44,538 nt of DNA, from assembly GCA_004298675.1 (NCBI GenBank), contig SCRI01000017.1:1-44538 (forward strand). The letters are read 5' to 3'. Each line of letters begins with the position of its first letter. Positions within the stretch are counted from its first letter, which is position 1. A program made the position numbers and the translations under genes. This DNA comes from a bacterium (GTDB lineage: Bacteria; Vulcanimicrobiota; Vulcanimicrobiia; Vulcanimicrobiales; SCRA01). Under the pieces are notes generated by a model. It had not been told where the DNA came from. It saw only the letters and a list, made by a program, of their open reading frames with translations, and did not search any database. Below, in pieces: positions 41,673 to 44,538 of this stretch.

Positions 41673-44030
41673 GTGAAGACCAGCCGCTTCGACCGGCGGC
41701 TGACGTACGCGCTGGACGACGGCGAGGTTCCCCGGATCGGCGACGTGGTGCGCGTTGCGCTGGGCTCTCGCGGCGTCTACGGATACGTGGTGGGAGCGCC
41801 GTTCGCGGCAACTGAGGCGCAGATACCGCGTCTGAAGCTGCTGACGCGCACGCAGGCGCCGCGAGCCTTCAACGAAGAGGGCCTGGCACTGGCCGAGTAT
41901 CTCTCCGACCGCTACCTCTGCAGCTTGGGCGAGGCACTGGGCGCGATCACCTTCGCGGGTGCCGTACCGCGCGCGTTGGACCGCCTCTATCGCACGCGCG
42001 AGCGTCCGCGCCCGGAGCGTTACCCCAGCGTGCCCGCGCGGCTGCTGGCGCTGATCTGGGACGAGTTGGGAGACGGCTGGACACCGCAGCGCCTCTTGCA
42101 CCATCCCGAAGCGCGGCGCGTGGCCGACGCCGCGCGGCTGCGCGGGTACCTGCAGACGCTGCAGCGCAGCGGCGATCTCGAGCGCCGGCGCACCTTCGGC
42201 CACCTAGCGGTGCGCGCACGGCGCGAACGCTGGCTGAGCTGCGGCGCCGCGCCGGCGCGCGGCCCCAAAGCGAAGGCGCTGGCGGCGCTCGTGCGCGAGC
42301 GCGGGGAGCTGGCTCGCGACGAGGCACTGCTGCGCGGGTTCAGCGCGGAGGTCATTGCGCGCGCCGTGGCCGCGGGGGTCCTCGTGGAGCAGGCGCGCGA
42401 AGCGGCACGCGGCGAGCGCGTGGGCCGTGAGCGCGCGGCCGCCGTCACGCCTACCGCGCAGCAGCAGGCGGCGATCGACGCCGTGCGGGGGGCGCTGGAC
42501 CGCGGCGGCGAGTTCCTGCTCTACGGTATCACCGGCTCCGGGAAGACGCTGGTGTATTTGGAAACCATCGCCGCCGCGCTGGCGCGCGGCCGGCGCGCGA
42601 TCGTGCTCGTGCCCGAGATCTCGCTGACGCCGCAGACCGCGGCGCGCTTCGAGGACCGCTTCGGCGGGCGGGTCGCCGTCTTCCACAGCGCGCTCTCCGA
42701 CCGCGAGCGCTTCGAGGCCTGGCAGGCCTGCTGGAGGGGTGAGATCGACGTTGTGGTGGGCGCGCGCTCGGCCGTCTTCGCACCGCTGGAGAACGTTGGC
42801 TTGATCGCCGTCGACGAGGAGCACGAGTCGAGTTACAAACAGGACACGACGCCGCGCTACGTCACGGCCGACGTGGCGCGCGAGCGGGCGCGGCGTAACG
42901 GCGCCGTGCTCATCTTCGGCGGTGCGACGCCGTCGCTCGAGCGCTGGCACGATGCGCAGACGAAGCGTGTCGCGCTCCTGCGCCTGCCGAACCGTGCCAC
43001 GGGGCTTCCGCTACCTGCCGTGCGCGTCGTGGACATGGCGGAGGAGCTGCGTAGCGGCAACCGGCGCATCTTCTCCACGGCGCTACTGCAGGCGCTGGAA
43101 CAACGACTGAACGCGGGGGAGAAGAGCGTGCTCTTCGTAAACCGGCGCGGCGCAGCGGGCTTCTTGCTCTGCCGCGCCTGCGGCTGGGTGCCGGCCTGCG
43201 CGCGCTGCAGCGTCTCGCTGGCGCTGCACCGCGCGGAGGGGCGGCTGCGCTGCCACTACTGCGATCTGCAAATGCCGCCGCCAGCACGCTGCGGCAACTG
43301 CGGCAGCGATATCTTTCGCGAGTTCGGCGTGGGCACCGAGCGGGTGGAAGAAGAGGTACGGAGGCTCTTTCCCCGGGCACGCGTGCAACGCATGGACTCC
43401 GATACCACCACGCGCCTAGGCGATCACGCCCGCATTCTCGATGCGTTTGCTGGCGAGGGCGACATCCTGGTAGGGACGCAGATGATCGCCAAAGGCTTGG
43501 ACTACCCGCAGGTGACGCTGGTGGGCGTCGTGGCCGCGGACATCGGCTTGCACCGCCAGGATTTTCGCGCCTCCGAGCGCACGTTCGCGCTGCTGGTGCA
43601 AGTGGCGGGACGCAGCGGCCGCGCGCGTCCAGGCGAGGTGATCGTACAGACGTATGCGCCGGAGCATCCGGCGATCGCGCTGGCGGCGGCGCATGACTAC
43701 GAGGCCTTTGCGGAGCGCGAGTTGCGGGAGCGTGAGGCACTGCGCTATCCGCCCTTTGCCGCGCTGCTGTACGTGGGGGTGATCGGACGCAATCGCGCGC
43801 ACGTCGAGCGAGCGGCGCGCGCCTACGCGCAGCGGCTGCGGGACTCGCAGTTAGCCGAGGTGCTCGGACCCGCTCCCTATCCCATCGAGCGAGTCAACGA
43901 CGAGTGGCGTTGGCGGATTGCCTGCAAAAGCGCGCGCCCGAGCGAGCTGCGCGCCTTCGTGCGCGAGCGTATCCTCTCGTTCGCCCGCACCGACCGGGCC
44001 GCCCGCGTCGTGGTCAACGTCGATCCCTGA
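41673..44030 (+). CDS. priA: primosomal replication protein N' (PriA helicase)
   Basis: A ~785-residue superfamily 2 DNA helicase that restarts stalled replication forks. Walker A is ITGSGKTLVY (about residue 285), the Walker B box reads VDEEHESSYKQD, and a zinc-binding insertion has eight cysteines (CRACGWVPACARC, then CHYCDLQMPPPARCGNCGSD). The C-terminal lobe has GTQMIAKGLDYPQVTLVGVV and QVAGRSGRARPGEVIVQ. The start is uncertain: GTG 41673 is the nearest usual start, but the typical first PriA strand (VDVLVDV) begins just before it, in the aroB overlap, where only CTG 41646 or GTA 41655 are available. The 3' end is followed by a terminator. Confidence 0.93.
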   Translation: MKTSRFDRRLTYALDDGEVPRIGDVVRVALGSRGVYGYVVGAPFAATEAQIPRLKLLTRTQAPRAFNEEGLALAEYLSDRYLCSLGEALGAITFAGAVPRALDRLYRTRERPRPERYPSVPARLLALIWDELGDGWTPQRLLHHPEARRVADAARLRGYLQTLQRSGDLERRRTFGHLAVRARRERWLSCGAAPARGPKAKALAALVRERGELARDEALLRGFSAEVIARAVAAGVLVEQAREAARGERVGRERAAAVTPTAQQQAAIDAVRGALDRGGEFLLYGITGSGKTLVYLETIAAALARGRRAIVLVPEISLTPQTAARFEDRFGGRVAVFHSALSDRERFEAWQACWRGEIDVVVGARSAVFAPLENVGLIAVDEEHESSYKQDTTPRYVTADVARERARRNGAVLIFGGATPSLERWHDAQTKRVALLRLPNRATGLPLPAVRVVDMAEELRSGNRRIFSTALLQALEQRLNAGEKSVLFVNRRGAAGFLLCRACGWVPACARCSVSLALHRAEGRLRCHYCDLQMPPPARCGNCGSDIFREFGVGTERVEEEVRRLFPRARVQRMDSDTTTRLGDHARILDAFAGEGDILVGTQMIAKGLDYPQVTLVGVVAADIGLHRQDFRASERTFALLVQVAGRSGRARPGEVIVQTYAPEHPAIALAAAHDYEAFAERELREREALRYPPFAALLYVGVIGRNRAHVERAARAYAQRLRDSQLAEVLGPAPYPIERVNDEWRWRIACKSARPSELRAFVRERILSFARTDRAARVVVNVDP

Positions 44031-44035
44031 CCGGC

Positions 44036-44075
44036 AGCAAAAACCGCGGGGCCGTTCGGCCCCGCGGTTTCAACA
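44036..44075. terminator. bidirectional terminator between priA and rpsT
   Basis: AAACCGCGGGGCC (44041-44053) and GGCCCCGCGGTTT (44058-44070) form a perfect 13-bp stem with loop GTTC. An A-run on the left gives the minus strand a TTTTT tract after the hairpin, and a short TTT follows on the plus strand. It can therefore end rpsT (minus) and, less strongly, priA (plus). Confidence 0.85.
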
Positions 44076-44095
44076 TTCCTGTCGCAGAAGCGGCG

Positions 44096-44350
44096 CTACG
44101 CCGTGGCCGCGGCCTTGCGCAGGGCGCGTGCGAGGCGCGCCTTCTTGCGAGCGGCTTTGTTGGGATGAATAATGCCCTTGTTAGCCGCCTTGTCGAACGC
44201 GGACTCGACGGTACGCGCGAAGGCAGTGTTGTCAGCCGCGGCAAGCGCTTTCTTGTAGAGCGTCTTCAAACGGGTCTTGGTGGAGAGGTTGCGTACGCGG
44301 CGTTTCTCCGACTGGCGGACCCATTTGACGGCGGCCTTGATGTTGGGCAC
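44096..44350 (-). CDS. rpsT: 30S ribosomal protein S20
   Basis: An 84-residue basic ribosomal protein that binds 16S rRNA. The pattern is standard: a start PNIKAAVKWVRQSEKRRVRN, then STKTRLKTLYKKALAA and KGIIHPNKAARKKARLARAL, the conserved IHPNKAARKKSRL-type block. The start is GTG 44350 with TAGGAG 11 bases upstream. It is a single-gene transcript, with its own promoter upstream and a strong terminator 26 bases after the stop. Confidence 0.97.
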   Translation of the reverse strand: MPNIKAAVKWVRQSEKRRVRNLSTKTRLKTLYKKALAAADNTAFARTVESAFDKAANKGIIHPNKAARKKARLARALRKAAATA

Positions 44351-44385
44351 GGGCGATTCGACTCCTATGGCAAAATGACCGCCGA

Positions 44386-44415
44386 ATCATACCATACGGC
44401 GCGTGCGGCGGTCAA
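44386..44415 (-). promoter_or_regulatory. sigma70-type promoter of rpsT
   Basis: On the minus strand, TTGACC (44415-44410) and TATGAT (44391-44386) are separated by 18 bases, close to the consensus -35 and -10 of the housekeeping sigma factor. The -10 is about 36 bases before the rpsT start codon, with TAGGAG (44367-44362) as ribosome-binding site between them. Confidence 0.8.
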
Positions 44416-44427
44416 TCGCTCGAATTA

Positions 44428-44482
44428 GCTCACCCAAAATCTGACCCGGCCCGGATCGTTCGCTCACGGAAGAATCTGACCC
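44428..44482. repeat. imperfect tandem direct repeat, possible insertion-sequence end
   Basis: GCTCAC followed after 4 bases by AATCTGACCC (44428-44447) recurs as GCTCAC followed after 5 bases by AATCTGACCC (44462-44482). The copies start 34 bases apart, and both CTGACCC cores are identical. Repeats of this kind occur as transposase-binding sites at ends of some insertion sequences, and a new ORF starts just downstream. The other end is outside the window. Confidence 0.5.
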
Positions 44483-44502
44483 AAGGAGGGGCAGAGCAAG
44501 CG

Positions 44503-44538
44503 ATGCGGATCGATGCGCGGTACGAGCTGGCGGCGGAG
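44503..44538 (+). CDS. start of an ORF cut by the window end, possibly a transposase/integrase
   Basis: ATG 44503 follows AAGGAGGG (44483-44490), an excellent ribosome-binding site, at 12-base spacing, and the frame is open for all 12 remaining codons (MRIDARYELAAE). A start of this general form is known from some integrase-core transposases, and the direct repeat directly upstream fits an insertion sequence. Twelve residues are too few to identify a family, so this is a suggestion only. Confidence 0.35.
   Translation, partial: MRIDARYELAAE

Noticed and set aside
1-44538. CRISPR arrays, tRNA genes or prophage
   Set aside because: No regularly spaced identical repeats, no tRNA-like cloverleaf with a CCA or T-loop, and no phage structural genes were seen.

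Overview
The window (about 44.5 kb, very GC-rich, strong G/C preference at third codon positions) looks like ordinary chromosome from a high-GC, diderm-type bacterium. It has an rRNA operon end, central carbon, purine, histidine and shikimate genes, dnaE, priA, rpsT and a division cluster. FtsQ, a DUF881 protein, the small basic protein Sbp, FtsA and FtsZ together recall Firmicutes/Actinobacteria-like lineages, while a secretin with PilO/PilP-like partners implies an outer membrane. That mix fits a deep terrabacterial diderm such as Ca. Eremiobacterota (WPS-2). This placement is an inference from gene content only.

Layout. 1-120: 3' end of a 5S rRNA and its terminator. 242-7416: an orphan amino-acid-type binding protein, a methyltransferase, a YbaK-type deacylase, ATP-dependent PEP carboxykinase divergent from NADP-type isocitrate dehydrogenase, and purEK. 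7435-20287: a molybdenum/tungsten block. It contains two MoeA paralogues (one fused to a periplasmic-binding-protein-like domain), a three-subunit membrane formate dehydrogenase whose catalytic subunit is read through an in-frame UGA (selenocysteine) with a recognisable SECIS hairpin, an oxalate/formate-type MFS carrier, a MoaD-like sulfur carrier and a tungsten aldehyde:ferredoxin oxidoreductase. A fluoride channel gene (crcB) with two DUF190 genes lies inside this block. 20313-23459: a PilZ protein, an exported FAD oxidoreductase and a GAF-GGDEF diguanylate cyclase.

23601-32855: one nearly gapless chain dnaE-hisZ-hisG-hisD-HAD phosphatase-ftsQ-DUF881-sbp. 32868-36075: an opposing Bax-inhibitor-1 gene, then ftsA-ftsZ with two DnaA-box-like motifs upstream. 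36120-44030: pilO-like/pilP-like/secretin, a DUF962 protein, aroC-aroK-aroB and priA. 44096-44350: rpsT with a clear promoter and a shared terminator. The last ~110 bases carry an imperfect direct repeat and the start of an ORF that may be an insertion-sequence end.

Together the genes suggest formate (and perhaps oxalate and aldehyde) oxidation coupled to a quinone pool or ferredoxin, with Mo/W cofactor genes kept nearby, c-di-GMP signalling and a type IV pilus or secretion channel. The most interesting points are the selenocysteine formate dehydrogenase with its SECIS, the Mo/W cofactor arrangement, the DnaA-box pair before ftsAZ, and the reduced pil-aro synteny block. I saw no CRISPR array, tRNA gene or prophage.
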